A stretch of 64,000 nt of DNA from Polluticoccus soli (GTDB taxonomy: Bacteria > Bacteroidota > Bacteroidia > Chitinophagales > Chitinophagaceae). The position numbers and the translations under genes were made by a program. The stretch spans positions 620,001 to 684,000 of the forward strand of contig NZ_JARJHT010000002.1 in the NCBI RefSeq assembly GCF_029269745.1, written 5' to 3'. The notes beneath the pieces are model-generated. The model worked only from the letters and a program-made list of their open reading frames with translations. It had not been told where the DNA came from and searched no databases. Position 1 is the first letter of the stretch; every line of letters starts with the position of its first letter. This document shows positions 43,620 through 54,000 of this stretch, piece after piece.

Positions 43620-45535
43620 GGAAGATATTAACGCTGTTGTTGCTTGTTGGAATTCATTATGCCAACGGCCAGGAACAAGAATTGATTTGGGCGCAGAAAT
43701 ACAAGGGTGAAAACGCAGTGGTAACTAGCCATAAGCAACACCTGCAGGTGAAAGTGGAAGACGGGGGAATAAAAGGATTTATGGAGGTGGAAAAGGAAAT
43801 CTTGTTGCTTACCGATATCGCCCCGGGTCTGTATAATAATGCGAATGTGTACCACAGCGCCTTTGGTACGCTAAAGAATGTTGAAGGGTATTCACTCATA
43901 CCAGCAAAAAAAGGTTATGATAAGCTGAGGGTAAAGGATTTTAAAGAAGTAAAATCGACATCAGAAGGCATTTTTTATGATGACAATCACGAGACCATTT
44001 TATCGTATCCCGGACTTGTAAAAGGGGCGAAGACAGTTTTGAGGTACGAAATAGAACATGCGGATCTTCATTTTATGCCTTCGCACTATTTCCAGACCTA
44101 TATTCCGATAATAAGATCGGAGTTTAGTGTGACGGTACCAAAAGATGTAAAGCTTAAATGGCAGTTGAGAGGACAGAATACGAACCAGGTAAAACAAACT
44201 GTTGAGGAAAGCGGAAATAAGATTACCTATACCTGGATAGCTGAAAATCTTAGTAAGTTCAATATATATGAAGATGCGCCGAACACTTCTTATTACCTGC
44301 CTCATCTGCTTTTGTATATCGATAGCTACAAACCGACCAGGAATGAAAGTCCAAAGAAGGTGTTTGGTACGGTAGACGATTTGAACAGCTTTTATTACAC
44401 CTTCATCAAGGATGTGAACACAAAGCCTGATGAGCATCTAAAAAAGCTTGTCGCGGAGATAACCAAAGACGCTGCGAGTGATAAGGAAAAGGCAAAGAAG
44501 ATATACCAATGGGTGCAGCGCAATATAAAATATGTAGCCTTCGAAGATGGTATGGGCGGCTTTATACCGCGGGAAGCACACGTAGTTTGCCAAAGGAAAT
44601 ATGGCGATTGCAAAGACATGGCAGGATTGCTTGTGACCATGTGCAAAGAAGCACAGTTAAGGTCGTACTATACCTGGATCGGTACGCGCAAACTCCCTTA
44701 TAAATACCAGGAAACCCCACTTCCAGTGGCAGATAACCACATGATATGCGCAGTAGAACTTGATGGTCAGTTTGTTTTTATGGATGGCACGGATGCTAAT
44801 ATACCCTTTGGTATTCCCCCTTATGATCTGCAGGGCAAAGATGCATTGGTGCACATAGATAGGGACCATTATAAAGTGATCACGGTTCCTGTGATATCTA
44901 GTTTGGAGAACCTAACGGTTGATTCTACCCGTGTTTCGCTTACCGGAAAGGGATTGGCAGGATCTGTAGCACTTAACATTAAAGGGTACGATGCGTGGAG
45001 ACTGGAGCAAATGATGATGTACCGGAATAGCAAGGAAAAAGAAGACGCGATAAAGGCAATAACCACCCGTGGTTCTAACAAGTATATCCAGAAAGAATTT
45101 GACTTCAAAGCATTGCCTGATAAAACAGTGCGCGCATATTCAACCTTTGATATACAGGACTACGCCCAGCAGGTGGGGAAAGAATGGTACATAAACCTGA
45201 ATCTACAGCGCAGCTATGAAAATCAGTGGATAGACATAAAAGAAAGAACAGCGCCACAGGAAAACAACTTTAAGAATATTACCAGGCAGATTGTGACCAT
45301 CGAAATACCCAAGGGCTACCATGTCAGCTACCTGCCTCCCCCGTTTGAAAAAGGATCGGATAGATTGTTAAAGTGCAGGATTAGCTACGAGAATGCAGGT
45401 AAAGAAGTGAGACTGATGAAAGAATTTGTGATGAACACACTTTATCTTGAGCCTGGACAGTTTGAAGAGAACAATGAACTGGTCGAGGAATTAAGAAAAC
45501 AATACAAGGAATCTATAATACTCAAAGCAGATTAA
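43616..45535 (+). CDS. Exported DUF3857 + transglutaminase-like protein
   Basis: 639 residues. The signal peptide (ILTLLLLVGIHYANG) is followed by a DUF3857 beta-rich domain and a transglutaminase-core domain. The triad appears as Cys in RKYGDCKDMAGLLVTM, His in ADNHMICAVEL and Asp in FVFMDGTDANI. The start codon is GTG in an overlap with the MORN-repeat gene, and the next gene follows after 6 bases, so the three genes form one operon. Likely a periplasmic or outer-surface protein; the substrate is unknown. Confidence 0.87.
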   Translation: MRKILTLLLLVGIHYANGQEQELIWAQKYKGENAVVTSHKQHLQVKVEDGGIKGFMEVEKEILLLTDIAPGLYNNANVYHSAFGTLKNVEGYSLIPAKKGYDKLRVKDFKEVKSTSEGIFYDDNHETILSYPGLVKGAKTVLRYEIEHADLHFMPSHYFQTYIPIIRSEFSVTVPKDVKLKWQLRGQNTNQVKQTVEESGNKITYTWIAENLSKFNIYEDAPNTSYYLPHLLLYIDSYKPTRNESPKKVFGTVDDLNSFYYTFIKDVNTKPDEHLKKLVAEITKDAASDKEKAKKIYQWVQRNIKYVAFEDGMGGFIPREAHVVCQRKYGDCKDMAGLLVTMCKEAQLRSYYTWIGTRKLPYKYQETPLPVADNHMICAVELDGQFVFMDGTDANIPFGIPPYDLQGKDALVHIDRDHYKVITVPVISSLENLTVDSTRVSLTGKGLAGSVALNIKGYDAWRLEQMMMYRNSKEKEDAIKAITTRGSNKYIQKEFDFKALPDKTVRAYSTFDIQDYAQQVGKEWYINLNLQRSYENQWIDIKERTAPQENNFKNITRQIVTIEIPKGYHVSYLPPPFEKGSDRLLKCRISYENAGKEVRLMKEFVMNTLYLEPGQFEENNELVEELRKQYKESIILKAD

Positions 45536-45541
45536 ACCATT

Positions 45542-47497
45542 ATGAAAAGACTACTATTAAGCCTTGCAACGCAGTGCCTTATCTCAGCTTCAGCCAGCGC
45601 ACAATACAACTTGCCTGTAACCTGGGAAGCCCGTCCTAAATTGCACCGTATACCTAATGAGCTAATGAATGAATCCGGAGTATTCATTCTGGACAGCAGG
45701 CACATTGAGTACAGGCAGGAGAATAACAATACTTTCGTGTACCGCACTATGCACCGTATTATTAAAGTGCTGGACGATAAAGGGATCGAGAATTTTAACA
45801 AGATCGAAATACCCATTGGTCACAATGAAATAGAACGCATACAGGCAAGGACTATTCTTGCAGATGGCACAGTGAAAGAAGTACAACAGGATAAGATAAA
45901 ACGCAGCAAAAATGAGCAGGGGCAGGACTCCTACATCTTTGCTATGGAAGGAGTGGAGAAAAATGCAGAAGTGGAACTGATGTACCGCGAAAAGAAAGAT
46001 TTTGCCGTATTTGGTGGTGAACAACTACAGTTTGGCATACCAACTGTTAAGGCAGAGTTCATGCTCGTTGTACCGGAAGGAGTGCGATTCGAGACCAAGG
46101 GATATAACGGATTCCCATCGACAAAGGACAGCATAATAGGTGGTAAGCATTTCTACTATGCTACGACTAGCAACATACCTGCGCTTGACGAAGAGCAATA
46201 TAGTAACAGAGAAGCATTCCTGATGAATATAGCCTATCGTATGAGCTATATGGATAAAGAAAATCCCGACGTCAAATTGTTTACATGGAATGATCTTGCT
46301 AAGAGGCTGTACAACAACTACTACCAGATCACGGATAAGGATAAAAAGGTGATAGGGAAATACCTGACGTCCATAGGCGTTTCAGACCAGGACGATGATG
46401 AGCAGAAAATAAGGAAGATAGAGGACGCCATGAAGAGCAATATCAATATGAGTGACGACATCAATGATGAATCGTACCTGAAGTTTGACAAGATAGTAGA
46501 TAAGAAGCTCACCACGGAGTCTGGCTTTACTGCATTCTTCCTGGCCTGTTTGCAAGTGGCCAATATCGCTCATGAATATGGACTTACCTCTAACCGCTTT
46601 CTTAATCCATTGGATGATAAGTTCGAGAATTGGAACCCTCTGGATATTTCTATCGTTTATTTCCCAAAGTTGAAGAAATACCTTTCCGTAAACGGAATAT
46701 TCTACCGTATGCCGTTTATACCAACAGCCGCTGCAGGCAATAAAGGCGTGTTTTTAAAAACAACTACACTTGGTGGTATGACCTCCGCTATTGCCTCTGT
46801 GCGTAAAATTCCGTTCATGCCGATTGAAGCTTCTAATCACAACATTGAAGCGGATATTAAGTTTGGTGTAGAGATGACACCACAGGTTGATATAAAAATG
46901 GTATATGAAGGTTACAGTGCCAACGGTATACGAGAAGGCTTTATCTACGTGCCAAAGGATAAGGAAAAAGAACTGGTCCAGTCACTCGTAAGTGTGGCAT
47001 CAAAGCCTGAGTACATCAAATCTTATAAGGTGGAGAACGCCGCCTTCAACAACTATTACGATAACAAACCACTCAATGTGATCGCCACGGCAGAAGCACC
47101 TCAACTAATGGAAAAAGCAGGCCCTAAATACCTGTTCAAATTAGGCGATGTGATAGGGCGTCAGGTTGAGATGTACCAGGAGAAAGAACGTAAGCTGCCT
47201 ATAGACATGGCATTCCCTCATACGCTCTACCGCACAATTACGCTGAATATTCCGGATGGTTACAAAGTATCAAACCCCGAGACCATCAAAATGATGGTAG
47301 AGCACAAGGCTATATCGGGAGAACAAACCATGGCTTTTATTTCCGATTACAAAATGGATGGTAAAAAAATGCGTATCACAGTAAAAGAATTTTACAGCCA
47401 GGTAAACTACCCAGTCAGCGATATAGAGATATTCAAGAAGGTCATTAATGCCGCCGCAGATTTCAATAAGGTGGTGCTAGTGCTAGAGAAAGGATAA
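45542..47497 (+). CDS. Exported DUF3857 protein with degenerate transglutaminase domain
   Basis: 651 residues. Signal peptide (LLLSLATQCLISASASAQ), then a DUF3857-type domain (FVYRTMHRIIKVLDDKGIENFNK). The region where the preceding paralogue has its Cys-His-Asp triad reads KKLTTESGFTAFFLACLQVA and NPLDISIVYFPKLKKYLSVNG, so the catalytic Cys and His appear to be missing and it is probably a pseudoenzyme partner. It is the third gene of the operon and is followed by a strong terminator hairpin. Confidence 0.82.
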   Translation: MKRLLLSLATQCLISASASAQYNLPVTWEARPKLHRIPNELMNESGVFILDSRHIEYRQENNNTFVYRTMHRIIKVLDDKGIENFNKIEIPIGHNEIERIQARTILADGTVKEVQQDKIKRSKNEQGQDSYIFAMEGVEKNAEVELMYREKKDFAVFGGEQLQFGIPTVKAEFMLVVPEGVRFETKGYNGFPSTKDSIIGGKHFYYATTSNIPALDEEQYSNREAFLMNIAYRMSYMDKENPDVKLFTWNDLAKRLYNNYYQITDKDKKVIGKYLTSIGVSDQDDDEQKIRKIEDAMKSNINMSDDINDESYLKFDKIVDKKLTTESGFTAFFLACLQVANIAHEYGLTSNRFLNPLDDKFENWNPLDISIVYFPKLKKYLSVNGIFYRMPFIPTAAAGNKGVFLKTTTLGGMTSAIASVRKIPFMPIEASNHNIEADIKFGVEMTPQVDIKMVYEGYSANGIREGFIYVPKDKEKELVQSLVSVASKPEYIKSYKVENAAFNNYYDNKPLNVIATAEAPQLMEKAGPKYLFKLGDVIGRQVEMYQEKERKLPIDMAFPHTLYRTITLNIPDGYKVSNPETIKMMVEHKAISGEQTMAFISDYKMDGKKMRITVKEFYSQVNYPVSDIEIFKKVINAAADFNKVVLVLEKG

Positions 47498-47555
47498 GTA
47501 TCTCAAATAAATAAGTCACAAATTGGTTCGACAACCTCTCTTGTCGGACTTGTAT

Positions 47556-47580
47556 GAAAGTCGCTATGGTAGCGACTTTC
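47556..47580. terminator. 11-bp perfect hairpin after the DUF3857 operon
   Basis: GAAAGTCGCTA and TAGCGACTTTC pair around TGG, followed by GCAGTTTTAA. A smaller hairpin (CGACAA/TTGTCG, 47529-47545) precedes it. The open frame starting at 47554 begins inside this structure, which supports the later methyltransferase start. Confidence 0.75.
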
Positions 47581-47658
47581 GCAGTTTTAATCGACACCAT
47601 TGGCGATAGCATTGGCCGTTTTGTCTCGATGTTGTATCTTTTCTGTAATTCCTTTTCT

Positions 47659-48465
47659 ATGAAAACAACGGGAAATTATATAATTGCCGGGGGCGAAGAA
47701 GGTAAAAAACGCCTGGAAGTACTTTCTGAAGTACTGTACCCTTACGAGACAGCTTTACTACAGCAACAAGGTCTTTCAAATGGCATGTCTTTTCTGGATG
47801 TGGGCTGTGGCGGCGGTCATATCTCGCTTATGGTTGCTGGCATTGTTGGCGATACCGGCCATGTAACAGGAATTGATTTTGATAAAGACATCATAGAACT
47901 CAATCGAAAGGAAGCTATCGAACAAGGTATAACAAACGTATCCTATGAAGAGCTAAGTGCGTATGATATGAAGTACGCGAGCGAGTTTAACATGGCATAT
48001 GCGCGTTTCCTTTTATCTCATCTTACTGACCCTTTAGGAGTTTTAAAGAATATGGTTGCCAGTGTTAAGTCCGGTGGCCGTATAATTGTGGAAGACATAC
48101 ATTTCATCGGACATTTCTCTTTTCCTGAATGCAAGGCGTTTGACGATTATGTGTCGTTGTTTACTACTGCAGCGTTGCAGCGTAGACAGAATGCGAACAT
48201 AGGTCCTGCGCTTCCATCTTTATTCGCAGAAGCTGGATTGGATAATATTGGCTTCGATGTGATACAGCCGGTCTTTAGCAAAGGCAATGGCAAATGGATG
48301 GCGTACATAACTATGGACAAGATAAGAGATGCGGTGAAGGCGCAAGGACTGGCAAATGAAGTGACCATTCAGCGGATACTAAACGAGATAGAAACCTTCA
48401 CCAAAGATGACACAACAATTATCAGCCTGCCGCGGTTTTTCAGAGTTTGGGGCACAAAGGAATGA
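47659..48465 (+). CDS. Class I SAM-dependent methyltransferase
   Basis: 268 residues from ATG 47659. Motif I is FLDVGCGGGHISLMVAG, motif II acid in VTGIDFDKDII, and FNMAYARFLLSHLTDPLGVLKNM is motif IV with a Ubi/COQ5-like helix. The substrate is unknown. It stands alone between a terminator hairpin and a convergent response-regulator gene. Confidence 0.88.
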   Translation: MKTTGNYIIAGGEEGKKRLEVLSEVLYPYETALLQQQGLSNGMSFLDVGCGGGHISLMVAGIVGDTGHVTGIDFDKDIIELNRKEAIEQGITNVSYEELSAYDMKYASEFNMAYARFLLSHLTDPLGVLKNMVASVKSGGRIIVEDIHFIGHFSFPECKAFDDYVSLFTTAALQRRQNANIGPALPSLFAEAGLDNIGFDVIQPVFSKGNGKWMAYITMDKIRDAVKAQGLANEVTIQRILNEIETFTKDDTTIISLPRFFRVWGTKE

Positions 48466-48467
48466 GG

Positions 48468-48857
48468 CTAGAGGTTCCTCAACGCGTCCATGCTCAGAGG
48501 CTTATTGATAAACGACTTGACATATTCGTTACTCAGGGCATGTTGTTTATCATCTTCCAGAATGGATGATGTGAGCATAACAATGGACCGTTTCCTAATG
48601 CCCACCGGCAATTTCTTGTATTCACTCAAAAACTGAAAGCCGTTCATGCCGGGCATGTTCACATCCAGGAAGATCAATTCGGGGATCGCATCAGGATTTT
48701 CTGACAAGGTGTCAAGATATTTAAGCGCATCACAGGCAGAATTGATGCAGATGGTGTTTTTGGCAAATTGTGTTATGCGCATCACCTTTTCTGCTATAAA
48801 GCAGTCTAGTTCTGTATCATCCACTATCAGTACCTTATCGTATTTGTAAGCCTGCAT
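48468..48857 (-). CDS. Single-domain response regulator (CheY-like)
   Basis: 129 residues made only of a receiver domain: acidic pair in KVLIVDDTELDC, phosphorylatable Asp in LIFLDVNMPGMNG, Thr in IVMLTSSILEDD and Lys in FINKPLSMDAL. It has no output domain. The cognate histidine kinase is not in the window. The gene converges on the methyltransferase with 2 bases between stops. Confidence 0.92.
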   Translation of the reverse strand: MQAYKYDKVLIVDDTELDCFIAEKVMRITQFAKNTICINSACDALKYLDTLSENPDAIPELIFLDVNMPGMNGFQFLSEYKKLPVGIRKRSIVMLTSSILEDDKQHALSNEYVKSFINKPLSMDALRNL

Positions 48858-48977
48858 CTGGTTGCCAACGATTGTCTTACAAACCTACGTTGCCGCACAA
48901 TGCCGCAGTACCGTTAAAAAACGGTGCTATTGTTAATGATTGGTTATTGTGATTGAGTTAGATTATTGACCCGAAGC

Positions 48978-49499
48978 TTACTTATCCAATTCTGAAAGCA
49001 GGTCTGCCAGGTCGAGGCGCTGAGTATACATATCTAATGATCCGTCTTCTTTGATGGGCCATTCTTCTTTTGGCCGATCGCGGTACAGTTCTACGCCATT
49101 CCCATCCGGGTCATCCAGGTATACAGCCTCAGATACACCATGATCGCTGGCTCCTGTAAATGGATAGTTACGGTCGATCAGTCTCTTTACAATAACTGCC
49201 AGATCCTTACGGCTAGGGTAGAGTATCGCTGTATGGAATAATCCTACCGATCGTGGATTGGCAGCGGGTTTTCCTTTACTGTACCAGGTGTTAAGGCCTA
49301 TGTGATGATGATAGCCCCCAGCAGATATGAAAGCGGCGTCCTCTCCATAAGTAGTGGTCAGCTCAAAGCCAAGAAGCCCACAGTAAAATTCCAGGGCTTT
49401 ATCAAGGTTGCTAACCTTCAGATGTACGTGACCTATAGTGGTTTGTGTCGGTACCTTATAGTCGTTCATTGTTTCGACCGGTGCCTTTGATTCGTTCAT
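48978..49499 (-). CDS. VOC-superfamily dioxygenase-like protein
   Basis: 173 residues. TTIGHVHLKVSNLDKALEFYCGLLGFELTT is the first beta-alpha-beta-beta-beta module with the metal-binding His. YHHHIGLNTWYS and EAVYLDDPDGNGVELYRDRP supply the second His and the Glu seen in catechol 2,3-dioxygenase-like (CatE-type) enzymes. The substrate is unknown. A later start at about residue 11 is possible. Confidence 0.85.
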   Translation of the reverse strand: MNESKAPVETMNDYKVPTQTTIGHVHLKVSNLDKALEFYCGLLGFELTTTYGEDAAFISAGGYHHHIGLNTWYSKGKPAANPRSVGLFHTAILYPSRKDLAVIVKRLIDRNYPFTGASDHGVSEAVYLDDPDGNGVELYRDRPKEEWPIKEDGSLDMYTQRLDLADLLSELDK

Positions 49500-49603
49500 A
49501 ATGAGTGGTTTCGTCCTCTAAATTTAGATGAGTTTTATCAATTCCTTCTTTCGAACATGCCAATAATTATTAGTTTATAGTATTTAATGACTAACTTGAT
49601 GTT

Positions 49604-50443
49604 ATGTTAGGCAGTTCGCTTCAATGGCTTATCAATGCATGGCTGGTTACCACCGGAAAGGTGTGCAGTTTCAAAAAATATCCCTGGCTCAAAGGGCCTA
49701 TGTCTGAAGTGCTGCACATTGGTAGCGGCTATTACGAACGCTTTGCTTCTTCAATGGGATTGATCGTAGAGAACGCCCCAGAAGGAGGACTGCTTAACGA
49801 TTTCAGGGTTGCTATTTCCGACGATGATCCCCTGAAGTCCCTACTCAATCCGCGTATAGCTGAGTTTTACGAACATACAGCCCGCTATAAGCTCGAAGTA
49901 TGGTCGCAGTGGTATGCTCCAATGAGTTTCTTTGCCCGGATACTGATCGGGAGCCTGAGCACTAAAATGGATCAGCTGAACATACCACTATACCCGTTGG
50001 AAACCAGCAGAGGTATGAGCAATGAGGTGCTACGTCTTGTAGATCCCAAGACCGGCGAACTGCACTATGCCTGCTGGTTACGCAAGTCGATACTGTCCGG
50101 CAGGGTAGTATATGCCGGTTTCTATTCCACCTGTATCATCGAAGGCAACCGCTATGTTCGGGTGGTGTTTCCGCTTCCTAAAGGCAATGTAACGGTATTG
50201 CTTAAGACAATTGTCCAGGAAGACGGATCTGTCAAGCTACTGTCGCATGGCAAAAAGATAGGCGATGCAGGCTACTACCGGGTACGCAAGCATGGCAATG
50301 ATGCCGTAAAGGTCAAATATATTCCTCTAAAGGAAAGCATACATGTGTATGAGGACAAATACGGAGTACTGCGAACTGACCACGAATTTTGGTTTGTTGG
50401 TATCAAGATGCTTGACCTGCATTACAAGATCATGGAAGTATGA
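49604..50443 (+). CDS. Conserved-looking hypothetical protein
   Basis: 279 residues, no signal peptide and no clear membrane helix. It contains LHIGSGYYERFASSMGLIVENAPEGGLLNDF, YKLEVWSQWYAPMSFFARILIG, and a basic beta-rich C-terminal half ending LDLHYKIMEV. I recognise no family or catalytic motif. It is a single-gene unit ended by the GCCGGC hairpin at 50517. Confidence 0.7.
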   Translation: MLGSSLQWLINAWLVTTGKVCSFKKYPWLKGPMSEVLHIGSGYYERFASSMGLIVENAPEGGLLNDFRVAISDDDPLKSLLNPRIAEFYEHTARYKLEVWSQWYAPMSFFARILIGSLSTKMDQLNIPLYPLETSRGMSNEVLRLVDPKTGELHYACWLRKSILSGRVVYAGFYSTCIIEGNRYVRVVFPLPKGNVTVLLKTIVQEDGSVKLLSHGKKIGDAGYYRVRKHGNDAVKVKYIPLKESIHVYEDKYGVLRTDHEFWFVGIKMLDLHYKIMEV

Positions 50444-50516
50444 CCGGCTGATTGGTTCGTTTCTTTCAAAGAACTTACAAATACAAATATACAACAAAAC
50501 AACAAATATAGTTTAT

Positions 50517-50544
50517 AAGAAAGCCGGCAATAGCCGGCTTTCTT
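50517..50544. terminator. Bidirectional GCCGGC terminator hairpin
   Basis: AAGAAAGCCGGC and GCCGGCTTTCTT form a perfect 12-bp stem with an AATA loop between convergent genes. The A/T flanks give a U-tract in both directions. The same core recurs at 59225 and 62632. Confidence 0.9.
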
Positions 50545-50548
50545 AATA

Positions 50549-50983
50549 TTAGTTATTAGCTGCGTTGCTGTCATAGTTAATCATCCAGTTCACGCCAAAC
50601 TTGTCCTGGAAGTTGCCATAGTATGCGCCCCAAAAGGTATCCTGCAGAGGCATTTCCACTTTGCCACCTGCAGACAGGCCGTTGAACAGCCTCTCAGCTT
50701 CTTCGCGGCTTGACGGGTGCAGGGAGATATGCACGTTGTTCCCTACATCAAGCTTATGCCCCATTGAAGGGATGATATCAGACGCCATCAGGGTAGTGTT
50801 GGCATCAATAGGCAGCGCAATGTGCATCACGCGGTTCCTCTCATTCTCAGGCAGTTGTTCAGTGCCCGGAGCTTCGCTCATTTTGTGTACACCAACAAAT
50901 TCGCCGCCAAACACAGATTTGTAGAAAGTAAATGCTGCTTCTGCTGTTCCGTCAAAATTGAGGTAAGGATTCATTTTAGCCAT
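50549..50983 (-). CDS. VOC-superfamily PhnB-like protein
   Basis: 144 residues from ATG 50983. MNPYLNFDGTAEAAFTFYKSVFGGEF is the PhnB/3-dmu-9_3-mt N-terminus, with NVHISLHPSSREEAERLFNGL and KVEMPLQDTFWGAYYGNFQDKFGVNWMI completing the fold. Members are small dimeric proteins, mostly without known substrate. The frame is open upstream to 51013, but the family begins at the chosen start. Confidence 0.88.
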   Translation of the reverse strand: MAKMNPYLNFDGTAEAAFTFYKSVFGGEFVGVHKMSEAPGTEQLPENERNRVMHIALPIDANTTLMASDIIPSMGHKLDVGNNVHISLHPSSREEAERLFNGLSAGGKVEMPLQDTFWGAYYGNFQDKFGVNWMINYDSNAANN

Positions 50984-51063
50984 AGTACGTGGTGTTTTAG
51001 ATTTAAGGTGCAATTAAGGGAATTCCGGTAAACTTAATGTTTTGTTTTTATCCTTATCAAGAA

Positions 51064-54000
51064 TTACCTGATATTCAATTTGATCGTATTTACGGAACCA
51101 TTATCATATAACTTCAGCAGGTACACACCACTGGCAATATTTTGAAGCCTAACCGCCTGGTCTATCTGCCTGTTCACCGCGCTTATCGTTTCCTGATAAA
51201 CAAGCTGACCTACGGCATTGAGTAGTTCCAGTTTTACGGACTGTCCCGATACGTTATATGCAGTTATCCTGAAATTGCCATCGTTAGGGTTCGGGTAAAC
51301 GTTAAACGCTGCCGCATTACCAATGTTACCTACAGATGTTGCAAAGCCAAGAGTAATGGTGTCGCTAGAAGCTGTCTTGGTAAGCGCACAAGGATCGTCA
51401 GAAGTAATGAGCACATTCACCTTATCGAAAGGCTTGAGCGTATAGGCACTCCAGGTTGCGTTGATAGCGCCTAGCTGGTTTGTACCGTTCAGTTGCCATT
51501 GGTATTTAGGATTAGGCCCGCCGTTCTGTACATGCGCGGTAAAGGTAACCAGTCTATCAGGCTGGGGTATAGCAGGTACTGAAGAAATGGTTGCCGAAGG
51601 TTGAGTAACTATAGGCAACACCACCATCGAAATGGTATCAGTACTTACGGTAACCGGATCGGTACACACACCAACGCTGTACATGGTACAATAAAATTTG
51701 TCACCTGTCTTCAGGGTAGCGGTGCTGTACACTAACCCATTGGCACCGGCTATAGGTGCGAAGTTCTTATACCATTGGAATGTTGGGTTTACGCCGCCAT
51801 TGCTGTGTATAGCCACATAGGTAGTCAGCGTTCCTTCGCAAATAGTGTCATTAGGACTGGCCCAGGCACCGATCTTAGGTATGATGTTCACGGTAACCAA
51901 CACCGAGTCTTTAGCAGACTGGCAGCCGTTTACAGATATGCGCACTGCGTAATAGCCTGCATGTACAAAAGTGGCCGGGTTGATGCTTGGGTTTTGCAGG
52001 GTCGATGTAAAGCCATTCGGCCCGGTCCATGAATAACTGGCATTGGATACTGTGGCTGTAGACAGGTTGAGCGGCGAGCCATCACACATGATACTGTTCG
52101 CATTGGCTACTGGCGTAGCTGGAATAGGGTACACTATAACCGTTGTAACCGCTGGTAAAGAATTGCAGCCGTCTTTGGTAGCTATCAAGGTATAGTTGCC
52201 AGTGTTGCCCGGTGTAGCGGTGAAAATAGTCGGCGATTGCAGGGTGGACGAATATCCCAGCGGCCCCGACCAGGCGAATGCGGACCCGCTAATGGAAGAT
52301 CCGCCAGTAAGGTTGAGCGTGCCATTTTCGCATACGGGCGTGCTGTTGGATGCACTCGCTACAGGAACAGGTTTTACCAACACTGTTGTCGTGTCGGCGG
52401 TGGTACATCCATTCAGGCTTGCTGTAACAATATAGTCGCCGCTCATTATCAAGGTGCTGCTGGGGATCGAGGGGTTCTGGATGGGTGAGTTATAGCCATT
52501 CGGTCCACTCCATGAATAAGTGGCGCCGACTGTCGATGCAGTTGTGCTTAAGGTAAAGCCACCTCCTTCGCAAACCGGACCGTTGTTGGTTGCAGTGATC
52601 GGCGCTATCGGGTTAACGACTGCCTGTGTAGTTACTGGCAGAGAGTTACATCCATCTTTTGTCACCGTTAATGTGTACGTGCCCTGGTTGGCTGGTGTTG
52701 CGTTGAATATTGAAGGTGATTGCGTGTTCGCTGAATATGATGGTCCTATCCAGGAGAACGTCGATCCGGTCAAGTTTGAGTTGCCAACAAGGTCTAGTGT
52801 TGTGCCCTGGCAAACAGGACCGTTGTTGCTGGCTGTAGCAACTGGAACGGGTTTTACAAGCACCGTCGTTGTATCCTTTACTGTACAACCATTTAAACTG
52901 GCTGTAACTATATAATCGCCGCTCATGACCAACGTTGAGCTGGATATGGATGGATTTTGCTGCGTAGATGTATAGCTGTTCGGGCCTGACCACGAATAGG
53001 TAGCACCTGTTGTTGATGCAGTAGTACTGAGACTAAATCCAGTACCTACGCACACAGGGCCATTGTTAGTGGCAGTTATAGGCGTTATGCCGGGCTGATA
53101 GGCGATCGTTACGGTATCCTTAGCCTCGCAGCCGTAGTTGAGTGCCGTAACAACATAACTACCGGCATTGGCTGGTGCAAAAGCGCCAACAATGGGATTC
53201 TGCATGGTAGAACTGAAACCTGCCGGGCCTTGCCATTGCCAGGTGACGGCCGAAGTTGTTGTGGTAGCCGTCAGGTACAATGCGCTACCACCACACACCG
53301 GACTATTGCCCCCGGCAACCGGTTTGGCCGGCTGCGATAAACCGATCGCAATGTTCTTGGTAGAGACGACTGTCATTACGGGCGAGGAAGAAACGATCCT
53401 CAGCCTGTAACCTGTGCCTGGCGTAAGGCCTGTTGGTACCACGCCTTTTAAAGTACCTGGATTATTACCAGCAAGTGTTGCGATTGTTATTGGGCTGCCA
53501 AAGCCGCCTGTTGCGTCAGACAGTTGCAGGCTAAAAACATTGGTAGGTGAAAAATAAGACGACGCTGCACTGAATGGAACTTTTACGCTATCGCCCACGC
53601 ATAATGTTGTGTCATTGTAGATAAAGCTCAGTGTGTCTGTAAGCCTGATCACAATTGAATCGATATAGTAATAACTGAGCTGCGAAGCACCAACTTTGAC
53701 TGTATCATTCCCCCCCAGTTGCGCCCAGCTTTTAAAGCCGCCGATCACAATGTTGTCGTAGGCAGAATCGGCAACAAATGTCTTTGTTACCCGTACCCAA
53801 TTTTGCGTATCGGTTATGGCGCCGTAGCTGGCGTAGGATACTTGTGGAGTAACTGACAGCGCGGTAGCGGTAGAAACCGTTGTGGGGCCGGAATCGTAAA
53901 ACCACACGCCAAGGTCATTGCAGGCATATCCGGAGTTATTGGCCAGCGATACTGACATGGATACTTCATAAACGCCACCTATGGTAAGTGGGGTTATTGT

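Noticed and set aside
47554-47658. N-terminal extension of the methyltransferase
   Set aside because: The extension starts inside a perfect 11-bp hairpin and is not like family N-termini; ATG 47659 is used.
48910-48925. ACCGTT/AACGGT hairpin upstream of the response-regulator gene
   Set aside because: Only 6 bp with an A-loop; too weak to call.
52520-52915. Plus-strand open frame of 131 residues inside the Ig-repeat gene
   Set aside because: Antisense shadow of a repetitive, Thr/Ser/Gly-rich coding region; the same frame reappears with each repeat module.
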